The notes below the pieces were generated by a model. It was not told the origin of the DNA. It searched no databases and saw only the letters and a program-made list of their open reading frames with translations. A program made the position numbers and the translations under genes. DNA of 64,000 bases, taken from positions 1 through 64,000 of the forward strand of contig USDN01000002.1 in the NCBI GenBank assembly GCA_900553515.1, in the 5' to 3' direction. This DNA is from an uncultured Blautia sp. Its GTDB lineage: Bacteria; Bacillota; Clostridia; Lachnospirales; Lachnospiraceae. Shown one piece after another: positions 50,530 to 60,633 of this stretch (the stretch's first letter is position 1; every line of letters starts with the position of its first letter).

Positions 50530-52926
50530 ATGAGTTCATTCATTACAAAAGTAAAGAAAAAATTGAAAAACGGCACCTGGTATCCTTTTTATAATACCTT
50601 TTATGAAAAAATACCTGTAGATAAAAAAGAGATCCTGATCATTTCCAGAAGCGGACTTGCCCTGGAAAGTAATATCCTGGCTATTTTAAAGGAACTTTCC
50701 TCCCCGGAATATCAGGGTTTCCGCAAAATTCTGGCAGTACAAAAGGATAAAAAAGATCAGATCCGAAAAAAACTGGAACGATATGGTATCAAAATGGATG
50801 TTTTTGTCTATACCTCAATGCCATCTTATTATCACCATCTGGCCAAAGCAGGCTGGCTGATCAATGACACTACCTTTCCAGGCCGCTATGTAAAAAAAGA
50901 AGGGCAGACCATACTGAATGTATGGCATGGAACACCTTTGAAAAGAATGGCTCAGGATAACGAAGAAGAACGCTATGATGCAGGAAATGTCATGCGTAAT
51001 CTTCTTCAGTCAGACTACCTGGTGTTCCCTAACCTGTATATGGAAGAAAAAATGGCCGGAGCCACTAATCTGACAGAGCTTTATCAGGGAACCATCCTCC
51101 ATGAAGGATATCCCCGCAACTGCATTTTCTTCCATCCGGAAAAAGGAGCCCTGCTCAAAGAGAACCTGGGCTATTCCGGTATCCAGTTAAGCGTTTATAT
51201 GCCTACTTTCCGCGGAAAGACCGATGCCGTGGAAAAAGACTCCTATGTAGCCCTTGTTAAGGATTATCTCAGCCGTATCGACCAGCAGCTGACAGACCGG
51301 CAGATTCTTCTGGTAAAGCTCCATCCACTTGTACAGAGCCAGCTGGATACTGATTCCTATGAGCATATCCGTCCTTTCCCGGCGGAATATGACACTTATG
51401 AAATTCTGAATGCCTGTGATGTACTGATTACTGATTATTCCAGTGTTATGTATGACTTTGCTGTTACCGGCAGAAGGATCCTGCTGTTTGCCTATGATAT
51501 GGAAGATTACCAGGGGCATCGCGGAATGTATGAAGATATTTCCACCTATCCATTTCCAATTCTGCGTACCCCAGAGGAACTTACCGCAGAACTTGGAAAA
51601 GACTCCGGACATCCGGACGATGATTTTCTCCGGAAATACACCACATTTGAACAGGCAAATGCCACCAGGAACATCTGCCGCCATGTACTTTTAGGAAAAA
51701 AGATCTGTCAGGAAAGCACCATGCCCGGCACCAGAAAGAAAAAAGTCCTTCTGTATGCAGGAAGTCTTCAGCCAAACGGGATCACAACTGCCTTTTACAG
51801 TCTTGTACGTAATCTGGATCCCGAAAAATGCGACTACTATATCTCATACCGCTCCACTTCTCTTAAAGAGGATCCAAAACGGCTCCAGAGCGTTCCGGAC
51901 GGCTATCATTTCTATCCTCTGGCAACAGAGATGAACCTTGATGTGATAACTGCCATTGCACAGCTTATCTACCTGAAATCCGGCATCACTGCTTTCGGCA
52001 TCGGAAATCGTCTGGATAAAGCTTATCAGAGAGAATGGAAAAAACATTTCGGCTGTGTTTCTTTTGACCACGTGATACACTATGACGGCTATGAGAATTA
52101 TATGATTGCTCTTCTGGAAAAGGCACCGTGTACCCGTACAATTTTTGCCCACAATGATATGGAAATGGAACTTGCAGAAAAACACAGTCCAAGCCGTCCT
52201 CTTCTGGAAAAAGCTTATGCCTCCTATGAACATGTAATTCCTGTTGGCGAGGATATCCGGGGCGCTGCTGAACGCATCGGAGGGCATCCGGAAAAAGTCC
52301 GTGTTATTTCCAATATCATGGATTACCAGAGAATCCAGCGCCTTGGGAAACTTCCCGTTTCCTTTGACCCGGAAACGGAATCTACAGTCCCCTTAAACAG
52401 ACTTATGGAGGTTCTTCAAAGTAATGACCGGAAATTTATCAATGTCGGCCGTTTCTCTCCCGAAAAAGGCCACGAACGTCTGATTCGGGCTTTTACACGG
52501 TTCTGGAAGGAACATCCGGATACCTGGCTGATCATTATGGGAAGCCGCGGAGATCTGTATGAACATACCTGCCAGCTGGCAAAATCAGCGGAAAGCAGCA
52601 GCCATATCATCATCATTAAATACATGAGCAATCCCATGCCCGTAGTAAAAGCCTGTGATCTTTTCCTTCTGTCCTCCTTCTATGAAGGGCAGGTACTTGT
52701 GGTTCCTGAAGCAGATATCCTGGGAGTACCTGCAGCTGCCTGTGACGTAAACGGAGCAAGAGCCTTTATCCAAAAATACGGCGGCACCCTTCTTCCAAAC
52801 AGTGAAGACGGTCTGGTACAGGGAATGGAGATGTTCCTTCGAGGAGAGATCCATACTATGAATGTAGATTATGAGAAAAGAAATCAGGAAATACTGCAGA
52901 AATGCGAAGAACTTTTTCAGGAATAA
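50530..52926 (+). CDS. Fusion of CDP-glycerol glycerophosphotransferase (TagB/F-like) and GT-B glycosyltransferase
   Basis: 798 residues. Residues about 50-390 are a TagF/TagB domain: LNVWHGTPLKRM, HEGYPRN, VYMPTFRGK, VKLHP and TDYSSVMYDFAVTGR. From about residue 403 (KKVLLYAGSLQPNGI) a GT4-type glycosyltransferase follows: FINVGRFSPEKGHERLI, SSFYEGQVLVVPEADILG. It would both add glycerol phosphate and transfer a sugar during synthesis of a teichoic-acid-like polymer. No signal peptide; it acts on the inner face of the membrane. It is 18 nt before the debranching enzyme gene, an unrelated function, so co-transcription may be incidental. Confidence 0.88.
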   Translation: MSSFITKVKKKLKNGTWYPFYNTFYEKIPVDKKEILIISRSGLALESNILAILKELSSPEYQGFRKILAVQKDKKDQIRKKLERYGIKMDVFVYTSMPSYYHHLAKAGWLINDTTFPGRYVKKEGQTILNVWHGTPLKRMAQDNEEERYDAGNVMRNLLQSDYLVFPNLYMEEKMAGATNLTELYQGTILHEGYPRNCIFFHPEKGALLKENLGYSGIQLSVYMPTFRGKTDAVEKDSYVALVKDYLSRIDQQLTDRQILLVKLHPLVQSQLDTDSYEHIRPFPAEYDTYEILNACDVLITDYSSVMYDFAVTGRRILLFAYDMEDYQGHRGMYEDISTYPFPILRTPEELTAELGKDSGHPDDDFLRKYTTFEQANATRNICRHVLLGKKICQESTMPGTRKKKVLLYAGSLQPNGITTAFYSLVRNLDPEKCDYYISYRSTSLKEDPKRLQSVPDGYHFYPLATEMNLDVITAIAQLIYLKSGITAFGIGNRLDKAYQREWKKHFGCVSFDHVIHYDGYENYMIALLEKAPCTRTIFAHNDMEMELAEKHSPSRPLLEKAYASYEHVIPVGEDIRGAAERIGGHPEKVRVISNIMDYQRIQRLGKLPVSFDPETESTVPLNRLMEVLQSNDRKFINVGRFSPEKGHERLIRAFTRFWKEHPDTWLIIMGSRGDLYEHTCQLAKSAESSSHIIIIKYMSNPMPVVKACDLFLLSSFYEGQVLVVPEADILGVPAAACDVNGARAFIQKYGGTLLPNSEDGLVQGMEMFLRGEIHTMNVDYEKRNQEILQKCEELFQE

Positions 52927-52944
52927 AACAGGAAGGAGCTTATC

Positions 52945-55077
52945 ATGAATTCCTATAATCAGAAATTTATTTCCGAATATCCCCTTGAGGTTTATCCTAC
53001 CGGGGAGATCGCCGGTTTTCCTGTCAGTCCGGGAATGTTTGACCTGAACGGCGCCACACCACTTCAGAACGGTGTAAACTTTACCATACACACCTGCGGA
53101 GGAACAGCCTGTGAACTTCTGCTGTTCCACAATGCGGAAGAAGAACCCTTTGCCGTTCTTCCCTTTCCCGAGGCCTATAAGATCGGAGATGTATATTCCA
53201 TGATCGTTTATGGTCTGGATATCCGGGATTTTGAATATGCCTACCGCGTAGACGGTCCCTGGGATCCTGACAAAGGACTGCTTTTTGACAAAAAAAACAT
53301 CCTTCTGGATCCTTATGCAAAGGCAGTTTCCGGTCAGAGGATCTGGGGAACCCACTGGGAGCCTACCTATCATGCCCGGGTAGTAAAAGACTCCTTTAAC
53401 TGGGGAGATATGCCCCAGTCACAGAGGGAACTCAGCGATCTTATTATTTACGAGCTTCATGTAAGAGGATTTACAGAGCATGAATCCTCCGGTGTCAGAA
53501 ACCGCGGAACCTTTGCCGGACTGATGGAAAAGATTCCTTATCTGAAAGAACTTGGAGTAAATGCTGTTGAACTGATGCCTATCTTTGAGTTTGATGAGAC
53601 CATGAATGCCCGGGAAGTAAACGGTAATCGGCTTCTGGAATACTGGGGCTATAACACAGTCAGCTTTTTTGCTCCCAATACCAGCTACACCTCTGTTAAT
53701 GAATACAACCGTGAGGGAACAGAACTGAAAACTCTCATCAAAGCCCTCCACGATAATGGAATCGAAGTGATCCTTGATGTGGTATTTAACCATACTGCCG
53801 AGGGAAACGAGCTTGGAAGGACTTTCTGCTTCAAAGGCTTTGACAACAACATCTACTACATGCTGACCCCTGACGGAAATTACTACAATTTCAGCGGCTG
53901 CGGAAACACACTGAACTGCAATCATCCGGTAGTCCAGCAGATGATCCTTGAATGTCTCCGGTACTGGACCGTGAATTACCGGGTAGACGGTTTCCGTTTT
54001 GACCTGGCAAGTATCCTTGGCCGAAACGAGGATGGTTCTCCTATGAATAATCCTCCGCTTCTCCGCACACTTGCCTCCGACCCTCTTCTCCGTAATGTCA
54101 AGCTGATCGCAGAAGCATGGGATGCCGGCGGCATGTATCAGGTCGGAAGCTTCCCTGCAAGCGGACGTTGGGCAGAATGGAACGGACGGTACCGTGATTC
54201 TCTCAGAGGTTTCCTGAAAGGCGACTGCTGGCAGTCCTGGGACGCTGCATGGAGTATTTCAGGCTCCGGAGATCTTTACGGCGGCTATTATGACAATCCC
54301 AAGGGAAATTATGCCGGTTATAATTCCTGTGTCAATTTCCTTACCTGTCACGATGGCTTTACCATGTATGATCTCTATGCCTATAATGACAAACATAATG
54401 AAATGAACGGCTGGGACAATACTGACGGCTCCAACGATAACCGCAGCTGGAACTGCGGCGCTGAAGGAGAAACTGACGATCAGGAAGTGCTGAAGCTGCG
54501 TTACCGCATGATCCGCAACGCCTGCGCAGTCCTTCTGTGCAGCCGCGGAACTCCTATGTTCCTTGCCGGAGATGAATTCGGAAATACAAAATTCGGAAAC
54601 AACAACAGCTACTGTCAGGATAATGAGGTGTCCTGGCTGGACTGGAGCCTTCTGGAAAAAAACAAAGATCTTTTTGAATTTTTCAAATTCATGATCGCCT
54701 ATAGAAAAGAACATCTTGTGATCCGCAAAAAACTGCCCGATGCAGTCTGCGGTATGGATCCTCTGCATACCCACAACACCAATGCAGAAGATGTCACGAT
54801 TCCCAGAGATGCCCGTACCTTCACGGTAAGCTTTGCCGGCTATGACAAAGAGAAAGGAAGAGATGATCTTGTCTGCATCTGCGTAAATACCTACTGGGAA
54901 GATGTCAGAATCACCCTTCCCGATCTGCATAAACGGGGGGCATGGTATTTAAGTGTCAATACCTATGGCGACGGCCAGGGAAGGTATTTCTATCCTCAGG
55001 GACAGGAAACCAGAATTACAGGCGAATTTATCATGCGGCCAAGAACCGTCTGTATTTTTACAGGAAGATCCTATTAA
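52945..55077 (+). CDS. Glycogen debranching enzyme, GlgX/isoamylase type
   Basis: 710 residues. An N-terminal CBM48-like domain (FTIHTCGGTACELLLF) is followed by a GH13 barrel: DVVFNHTAEGNE, VDGFRFDLAS (nucleophile Asp near 353), LIAEAWDAGG (acid Glu near 390) and LTCHDGF (His-Asp near 468). GlgX-type enzymes cleave alpha-1,6 branches of phosphorylase-trimmed glycogen. With glgC/glgD at 31-33 kb it indicates glycogen metabolism, though the genes are 20 kb apart. CAGGAAGGAG precedes the ATG. Confidence 0.92.
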   Translation: MNSYNQKFISEYPLEVYPTGEIAGFPVSPGMFDLNGATPLQNGVNFTIHTCGGTACELLLFHNAEEEPFAVLPFPEAYKIGDVYSMIVYGLDIRDFEYAYRVDGPWDPDKGLLFDKKNILLDPYAKAVSGQRIWGTHWEPTYHARVVKDSFNWGDMPQSQRELSDLIIYELHVRGFTEHESSGVRNRGTFAGLMEKIPYLKELGVNAVELMPIFEFDETMNAREVNGNRLLEYWGYNTVSFFAPNTSYTSVNEYNREGTELKTLIKALHDNGIEVILDVVFNHTAEGNELGRTFCFKGFDNNIYYMLTPDGNYYNFSGCGNTLNCNHPVVQQMILECLRYWTVNYRVDGFRFDLASILGRNEDGSPMNNPPLLRTLASDPLLRNVKLIAEAWDAGGMYQVGSFPASGRWAEWNGRYRDSLRGFLKGDCWQSWDAAWSISGSGDLYGGYYDNPKGNYAGYNSCVNFLTCHDGFTMYDLYAYNDKHNEMNGWDNTDGSNDNRSWNCGAEGETDDQEVLKLRYRMIRNACAVLLCSRGTPMFLAGDEFGNTKFGNNNSYCQDNEVSWLDWSLLEKNKDLFEFFKFMIAYRKEHLVIRKKLPDAVCGMDPLHTHNTNAEDVTIPRDARTFTVSFAGYDKEKGRDDLVCICVNTYWEDVRITLPDLHKRGAWYLSVNTYGDGQGRYFYPQGQETRITGEFIMRPRTVCIFTGRSY

Positions 55078-55085
55078 AAGAGAAC

Positions 55086-55130
55086 AAAACAGAGCAAGTC
55101 CCTCGAAAATCGAGGGACCTGCTCTGTTTT
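55086..55130. terminator. Bidirectional terminator between debranching enzyme and FGGY kinase genes
   Basis: AAAACAGAGCAAGTCCCTCG pairs with its near-complement around AAAAT; T-runs follow in both directions. Confidence 0.93.
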
Positions 55131-55142
55131 ATTTTATTTTGT

Positions 55143-56747
55143 TTACCAGATTTTGGAATCAACTGCTGCTCTTTCGATCTCCAGACCTTTCATGTATCTT
55201 TCCATAAATACATTAAAGCCTTCCACTCCTGCCGGATCCGGATCCAGAGTGCTGCCTTCGTTTCCTGCAAATACCTTGTTATCCAGGTAATCTTCCAGTG
55301 CTTCTCCCTCTTCTTTATTAATCAGATAGGAAGCCAGAAGTGCAATACCCCATGCGCCGCCTTCACCTGCAGTCTCCATTACGGAAACCGGAGCGTTTAC
55401 TGCATCGGCAAGGATCTGCTGTCCTACGCCTTTTGTCTTAAAGAGTCCGCCGTGTCCCAGAAGTCTGTCAATCTTTACCTGTTCTTTTTCCAGAAGAAGG
55501 TTCAGCCCCACTCTCATAGCGCCAAGGCAGGTATACAGATTGGTTCTCATAAAGTTTGCAAGAGTAAATCTGCTCTCAGGAGAACGTACAAAGAGAGGAC
55601 GTCCTTCTTCAAAGCCAGTCATATGCTCTCCGGAGAAATAGCAGTAAGACAGAAGTCCACCGCAGTCTGCATCACCTTCCATAGCTTTGTTGTAAAGGGT
55701 TCCGAAAAGCTTGTTCATATCTACTTCCATTCCCATTGCCTCTGCAAATTCTTTAAATACATTCACCCATGCATTCAGGTCAGAAGTACAGTTATTGGAA
55801 TGAGCCATAGCAACCAGATCGCCTGCCGGAGTGGTAACCATGTCAATCTCTTTATATGGTCTGGACAGTTCTTTTTCCAGAACGATCATGGCAAATACGG
55901 AAGTACCTGCTGAAACATTACCTGTTCTCTGTCTTACGCTGTTTGTTGCTACCATTCCGGTTCCTGCATCGCCTTCCGGAGGACACATAGGAATACCTGC
56001 CTGAAGCTTTCCGGACGGATCAAGAAGTTTTGCTCCGGCTTCTGTAAGAATTCCGGCTGCTTCTCCTGCAACTTTAACTTCCGGCATAATGTCACGAAGT
56101 TTCCATGGGAATCCATAAGGCTCCACAAGCTTATCAAATTTCTGTACCATTTCTTCGTTGTAATCTTTTGTTTCCGGATCAACAGGGAACATACCTGCTG
56201 CATCGCCGATACCCTGGATACGTTTGCCTGTCAGCTGCCAGTGTACATATGCTTCCAGAGTACACATAAAATCAATATCTTTCACATGCTCTTCCTTATT
56301 CAGGATTGCCTGATAAAGATGGGCAATACTCCATCTCTGCGGAATATTATACTGGAACAGTTCCATCAGTTCCTCAGAAGCCTGTGCAGTGATATTATTT
56401 CTCCAGGTACGGAAAGGAACCAGAAGCTCTCCTTCCTTATTAAATGGCATATAGCCATGCATCATAGCACTGACGCCAAGAGCTCCTACGCTTGTCAGCT
56501 CTACGCCGTATTTTTCCTTTACATCCTCTGCAAGAGCCTTGTAGCTGCCCTGGAGCCCCGCCTGGATATCCTCCAGATGGTAGGTCCAGATTCCGTCTTC
56601 CAGACGGTTTTCCCAGTCATAGCTTCCAGATGCGATCGGAGCATTTTCTGCATCCACAAGAACAGCCTTGATCCTGGTAGAACCAAACTCGATACCCAGA
56701 GCTGTCCTGTTATTTAAGATCATTTCTTTTGTTTCATTTACACCCAT
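55143..56747 (-). CDS. FGGY-family carbohydrate kinase, ribulokinase-like
   Basis: 534 residues with the ATP loop [16 protein letters not shown], the substrate region [45 protein letters not shown] and the C-terminal ATP site [19 protein letters not shown]. The pattern is nearest to the ribulokinase/xylulokinase branch. It is last in a leftward series after a YtfQ/R/T/YjfF-like importer, so it probably phosphorylates the imported pentose or a product of it. Isomerase and epimerase genes are not in the window. GGGAGG precedes the ATG. Confidence 0.88.
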   Translation of the reverse strand: MGVNETKEMILNNRTALGIEFGSTRIKAVLVDAENAPIASGSYDWENRLEDGIWTYHLEDIQAGLQGSYKALAEDVKEKYGVELTSVGALGVSAMMHGYMPFNKEGELLVPFRTWRNNITAQASEELMELFQYNIPQRWSIAHLYQAILNKEEHVKDIDFMCTLEAYVHWQLTGKRIQGIGDAAGMFPVDPETKDYNEEMVQKFDKLVEPYGFPWKLRDIMPEVKVAGEAAGILTEAGAKLLDPSGKLQAGIPMCPPEGDAGTGMVATNSVRQRTGNVSAGTSVFAMIVLEKELSRPYKEIDMVTTPAGDLVAMAHSNNCTSDLNAWVNVFKEFAEAMGMEVDMNKLFGTLYNKAMEGDADCGGLLSYCYFSGEHMTGFEEGRPLFVRSPESRFTLANFMRTNLYTCLGAMRVGLNLLLEKEQVKIDRLLGHGGLFKTKGVGQQILADAVNAPVSVMETAGEGGAWGIALLASYLINKEEGEALEDYLDNKVFAGNEGSTLDPDPAGVEGFNVFMERYMKGLEIERAAVDSKIW

Positions 56748-56838
56748 TGTAAATCCTCCCGGTTTTAATCATATCATGTTTTTATTATAATATCCTTCCG
56801 GTGAAACATCAATCTTTATCTTTCTTTTTCCATGCCCA

Positions 56839-57849
56839 TCATTTTTTCTTTTTCGCAGAAGCCAGTACGGACTGGATTACAATGAAGAAGCACAGAAGGG
56901 CAGAAAGAACAATTCTTACCCACCAGCTGGAAAGTGAGCCCTGTGCAGTGATCAGACTGGAGATCGTACCTTTAATCAGAACACCGAACATAGTTCCGAT
57001 AGGAGTTCCCACACCGCCGGAAAGAAGGGTTCCGCCGATAACTGCTGAAGAGATGGCGTCCATTTCAAGACCTTTTGCCTGCTCTACGAATCCGGCACAG
57101 CTGTTCAGGCAGAACAGGAAACCGCCAAGACCTGCAAGAAATCCGTTCAGTACATATGCCTTAAACATAGTTTTCTTTACGTCCAGACCCATCATCAGGG
57201 CACTTTGTTTATTTCCGCCGATAGCATAGAGCTTACGTCCGAATTTACGGTATTTCAAAAGGATCGCACAGAGAATCACTACGATCAGAGCGATCACAAC
57301 TGTAGGAGGTATGTAAGCCGGGATAAATTTTCCTTTTTTATTTGTAGAACCAAAAGGCATATAGAAACGATAGTTTGCCCATTTCAAAAACAGTTTGTTT
57401 TTAATAGCGATCATATCTGTGCTGATGATCGCAGTCAGACCACGTCCAAAAAACATACCTGCCAGTGTTACAATAAAAGGCTGTATCCCCATATAAGTTA
57501 CCAGATATCCCTGAACGATACCAAAAAGAAGGCCGATACCAAGCGCTGCCAGAACTGCTACATAAGCGCTTGCACCTTTATTTTCCATAAGATCTGCCAT
57601 AACCATACATACAAGTGCAGTGACGGAGCCAACGGAAATATCAATTCCTCCCGTGATCATTACAATGGTAAGTCCACATGCAATGACAAGAAGTCCTGCA
57701 TTTGATACAAACAGATTCAAAAACATCTGTGGTTTCGCAAAGCCTTTATCTGCAAAGATCACCATACCTGCCGCATACATAACAAAGAATAATACAATGG
57801 TGATCAGCAGAAGGAAGCCTGTACTTGTCATTTTCTTTTTCTGTTTCAT
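56839..57849 (-). CDS. Sugar ABC transporter permease, YjfF-like
   Basis: 336 residues of the RbsC/YjfF family with 9-10 membrane segments; GGIDISVGSVTALVCM, GMFFGRGL and AVIGGTLLSGGVGTPIG are family motifs. It pairs with the next permease, which it overlaps by 4 nt. In E. coli the YtfQRT-YjfF system carries galactofuranose; here the substrate is not fixed by the sequence. Confidence 0.9.
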   Translation of the reverse strand: MKQKKKMTSTGFLLLITIVLFFVMYAAGMVIFADKGFAKPQMFLNLFVSNAGLLVIACGLTIVMITGGIDISVGSVTALVCMVMADLMENKGASAYVAVLAALGIGLLFGIVQGYLVTYMGIQPFIVTLAGMFFGRGLTAIISTDMIAIKNKLFLKWANYRFYMPFGSTNKKGKFIPAYIPPTVVIALIVVILCAILLKYRKFGRKLYAIGGNKQSALMMGLDVKKTMFKAYVLNGFLAGLGGFLFCLNSCAGFVEQAKGLEMDAISSAVIGGTLLSGGVGTPIGTMFGVLIKGTISSLITAQGSLSSWWVRIVLSALLCFFIVIQSVLASAKKKK

Positions 57850-58910
57850 GCTTTCTGCCCTCCTTCTGCCACTGTACCGGAAGTTTTTTTGTTTTTCAGT
57901 CCGGCAATAAATTTCTTAAATACTTCACTTTGAAGTGTTACAATAATAATAACAACGATCGCCTTATATACAGGAAGCTGGTCAGCTTTTACATTCATTG
58001 CATAAAGAGTTGTAGTCAGGGCCTGAATGGTATAAGCACCGATTACAGAACCTACCAGGCTGAATTTACCGCCTCCAAGAAAGTTGCCGCCAAGAGCAAC
58101 TGCCAGAATGGCATCCATTTCCAGGTTCAGACCAATGTTATTTGCATCTGCAGAATAAATACGGCTGGATGCAACGATTCCTGCAATACCTGCCAGAACG
58201 CCACAGATCACATAGGTCAGAAATTTGATCATTGTAGAATTCAAACCAACCAGACGAGCTGCTTTGCCGTTAATGCCAACACTTTCAATATAAAGTCCAA
58301 GAGCTGTTTTTTTCAGGATCAGCGTAACGATCACAACTGTAACAATGGCAAAAAAGATTGGAGTAGGAATCGGGCACTTGCCGATATATCCGCCTGCCAT
58401 TTTGTAGGAATCCACACGGATATAAGTGATCTGTCCGTTTGTAACAAGCTGTGCAATTCCTCGTCCTGCTGTATAAAGGATCAAAGTAGCAACCATCGGC
58501 TGGATATGCAGCTTTGCCACCAGAAATCCGTTAAATGCCCCGCATAATGCTGCTGCCAGAAGGGCTGCCACAACTGCAAGAATAAGAGGATTCTGATATT
58601 CCGTAACTGAAGTCTGTCCGCCGGAAAGGATCTGACAGCCTACCGCAGCTGCCACTGCCATTACCGCACCCACACTGATATCCTGTCCGCCGGAAGCTGC
58701 TGTTACCAGAGTCATACCTACCGCAAGGATGACCAGTTCCGAAGCACGGTTTATAACGTCAATAATATATCCGTAAAGGACACCGTTCCGAATAGATACA
58801 TTAAAAAAGTCCGGTGTTTTTATCACATTGATCAAAAGCACGGCGATCAGGCACACAATAGGGAGAAAAAGTCTTGCGCTTGTGATCTTTTTTAATCTGC
58901 TGTTATTCAT
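57846..58910 (-). CDS. Sugar ABC transporter permease, YtfT-like
   Basis: 354 residues from the ATG at 58910 (MNNSRLKKITSARL), with AGGAGGT upstream; a start 21 bases earlier is possible. Motifs GGQDISVGAVMAVAA and MDAILAVALGGNFLGGGK. Second permease of the importer; overlaps the ATPase gene by 8 nt and the YjfF-like gene by 4 nt. Confidence 0.9.
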   Translation of the reverse strand: MNNSRLKKITSARLFLPIVCLIAVLLINVIKTPDFFNVSIRNGVLYGYIIDVINRASELVILAVGMTLVTAASGGQDISVGAVMAVAAAVGCQILSGGQTSVTEYQNPLILAVVAALLAAALCGAFNGFLVAKLHIQPMVATLILYTAGRGIAQLVTNGQITYIRVDSYKMAGGYIGKCPIPTPIFFAIVTVVIVTLILKKTALGLYIESVGINGKAARLVGLNSTMIKFLTYVICGVLAGIAGIVASSRIYSADANNIGLNLEMDAILAVALGGNFLGGGKFSLVGSVIGAYTIQALTTTLYAMNVKADQLPVYKAIVVIIIVTLQSEVFKKFIAGLKNKKTSGTVAEGGQKA

Positions 58911-60429
58911 TCTTATCGTCACCTCCTGCAATGGCCTTCATGATGCTGCTCTGAGAAAGCTCGCTTTCCTCCAGCTCTCCTACCTTTTCGCCGTCTCGGA
59001 GAACTGCCATACGGGAACAGGTACGGAGCATTTCCTCTACCTCGGAGGAAATAAAGGTCACTGCCATTCCCTCGTCTGCAAGATCCAGCACAATCTTCTG
59101 GATCTCTGTCTTTGTACCGATATCAATACCTCTGGTTGGCTCATCCAAGATCAGATACTCCGGATTTGTCAAAAGCCATCTTCCCAGGATTGCCTTCTGC
59201 TGGTTTCCTCCGGAAAGACTCTTGATGGGTGTTTCACGGCTGGCTGTTTTAATCTGCAGCATGTCAATATACTTATCTGCCGCCTCTTCCATTTCCTTAC
59301 GGCTTAATGGATGGAACATGCCGCGTTTTGCCTGAAGAGCGATGATGATATTTTCTCTTACGGAAAGATCTGCAATAATACCTTCCGCCTTACGATCCTC
59401 AGGAAGATATGCCATACCAAGCTTCATGGCGTCCAGAGGACTGTTGATCTTTACTTCTTTTCCATTAACTTTCAATGTTCCGCTGTCAGCCTTATCCGCT
59501 CCGTAAATAGCCCGTACCAGTTCGGAACGTCCTGAACCCAAAAGTCCGGTAAGACCAATAACTTCGCCTTTGTTGATCTTAATATTAAAGGGCTTAATGG
59601 TACCTTTATGTCCGATTCCTTCTGCTTCAATGACCGGAGTGGTTTCTGCTGTCTTTTTGCCTTCGTGGGCGCTCTTGATATCAGCCAGATCATCAAAATC
59701 CTTACCCATCATCTTGGCTACCAGCATAACACGGGGCAGATCCTTTGTCTCATATTCCCCTACCAGTTCACCGTTACGGAGAACAGTGATCCTGTCGCAG
59801 ACTGCATAAACCTGCTCCAGGAAATGGGTAACAAAAATAATACCTACGCCTTCGTCACGAAGTCTTCTCATCAGCACAAATAATTTTTCTACTTCATCGT
59901 CATCCAGTGAAGAAGTAGGCTCATCCAGGATCAGCACCTGACATTTCATATCTACCGCGCGGGCTATAGCGATCATCTGCTGGATCGCCACCGAACATTC
60001 ATCCAGCATCTGTGTCGGCGGTACATGAATATTCAGGCTTTCCAGAAGCTTTTCTGACCGTTCATTCATTTCCTTCCAGTTGATCATTCCCAATTTACGG
60101 GGCTCACGTCCGATAAAAAGATTTTCCGCCACTGTCAGATTCGGGCAAAGATTTACTTCCTGGTATACGGTACTGATACCGTTCTCCTGTGCCTCCTGAG
60201 GAGAATGATTAATGATCTCTCCTGTTTTTCCATCCATATGGATGGTTCCGCTCTCAAATTCATGCACACCGGTCAGAACCTTGATCAGCGTGGATTTTCC
60301 GGCTCCGTTTTCCCCCATCAACGCATGGATCTCACCTTTTCGTAAAGTAAAATCCACATGGGAAAGGGCACGGACACCGGTGAAATTTTTACTGATATCA
60401 CGCATTTCCAGCACAACATTCTGTTCCAT
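58903..60429 (-). CDS. Sugar ABC transporter ATPase with two nucleotide-binding domains, YtfR-like
   Basis: 508 residues from the ATG at 60429 (MEQNVVLEMRDISKNF), with GGTGGAAAG upstream; in-frame codons further upstream lack family support. First domain: Walker A GENGAGKST, Walker B VLILDEPTSSLD. Second domain: degenerate Walker A GLLGSGRSE, signature LSGGNQQK, Walker B LILDEPTRGID. This is the RbsA/MglA type used by CUT2 importers. It powers the two permeases downstream. Confidence 0.93.
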   Translation of the reverse strand: MEQNVVLEMRDISKNFTGVRALSHVDFTLRKGEIHALMGENGAGKSTLIKVLTGVHEFESGTIHMDGKTGEIINHSPQEAQENGISTVYQEVNLCPNLTVAENLFIGREPRKLGMINWKEMNERSEKLLESLNIHVPPTQMLDECSVAIQQMIAIARAVDMKCQVLILDEPTSSLDDDEVEKLFVLMRRLRDEGVGIIFVTHFLEQVYAVCDRITVLRNGELVGEYETKDLPRVMLVAKMMGKDFDDLADIKSAHEGKKTAETTPVIEAEGIGHKGTIKPFNIKINKGEVIGLTGLLGSGRSELVRAIYGADKADSGTLKVNGKEVKINSPLDAMKLGMAYLPEDRKAEGIIADLSVRENIIIALQAKRGMFHPLSRKEMEEAADKYIDMLQIKTASRETPIKSLSGGNQQKAILGRWLLTNPEYLILDEPTRGIDIGTKTEIQKIVLDLADEGMAVTFISSEVEEMLRTCSRMAVLRDGEKVGELEESELSQSSIMKAIAGGDDKNE

Positions 60430-60633
60430 ATTCTTTCCACCTGCTTTCCCTAAAAAACTGTTTATTCGTAAAAATGCTCCATTTCCTGCATTTTTGTCTG
60501 ATTTTGAGCATAAAAGGAGCGTGGTCCACTGATCCGGGTTTTCCGAATTATGTGCCACGCTCCGGATTCATTTTCTGTTACTCAGCTTTCATAAAAGCTT
60601 CTGCATATATTAAAATCCTCTTTCAGATTTTTA

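Noticed and set aside
54942..55913. Plus-strand open frame over the debranching-enzyme end and FGGY kinase
   Set aside because: It crosses a strong bidirectional terminator and lies antisense to the kinase.
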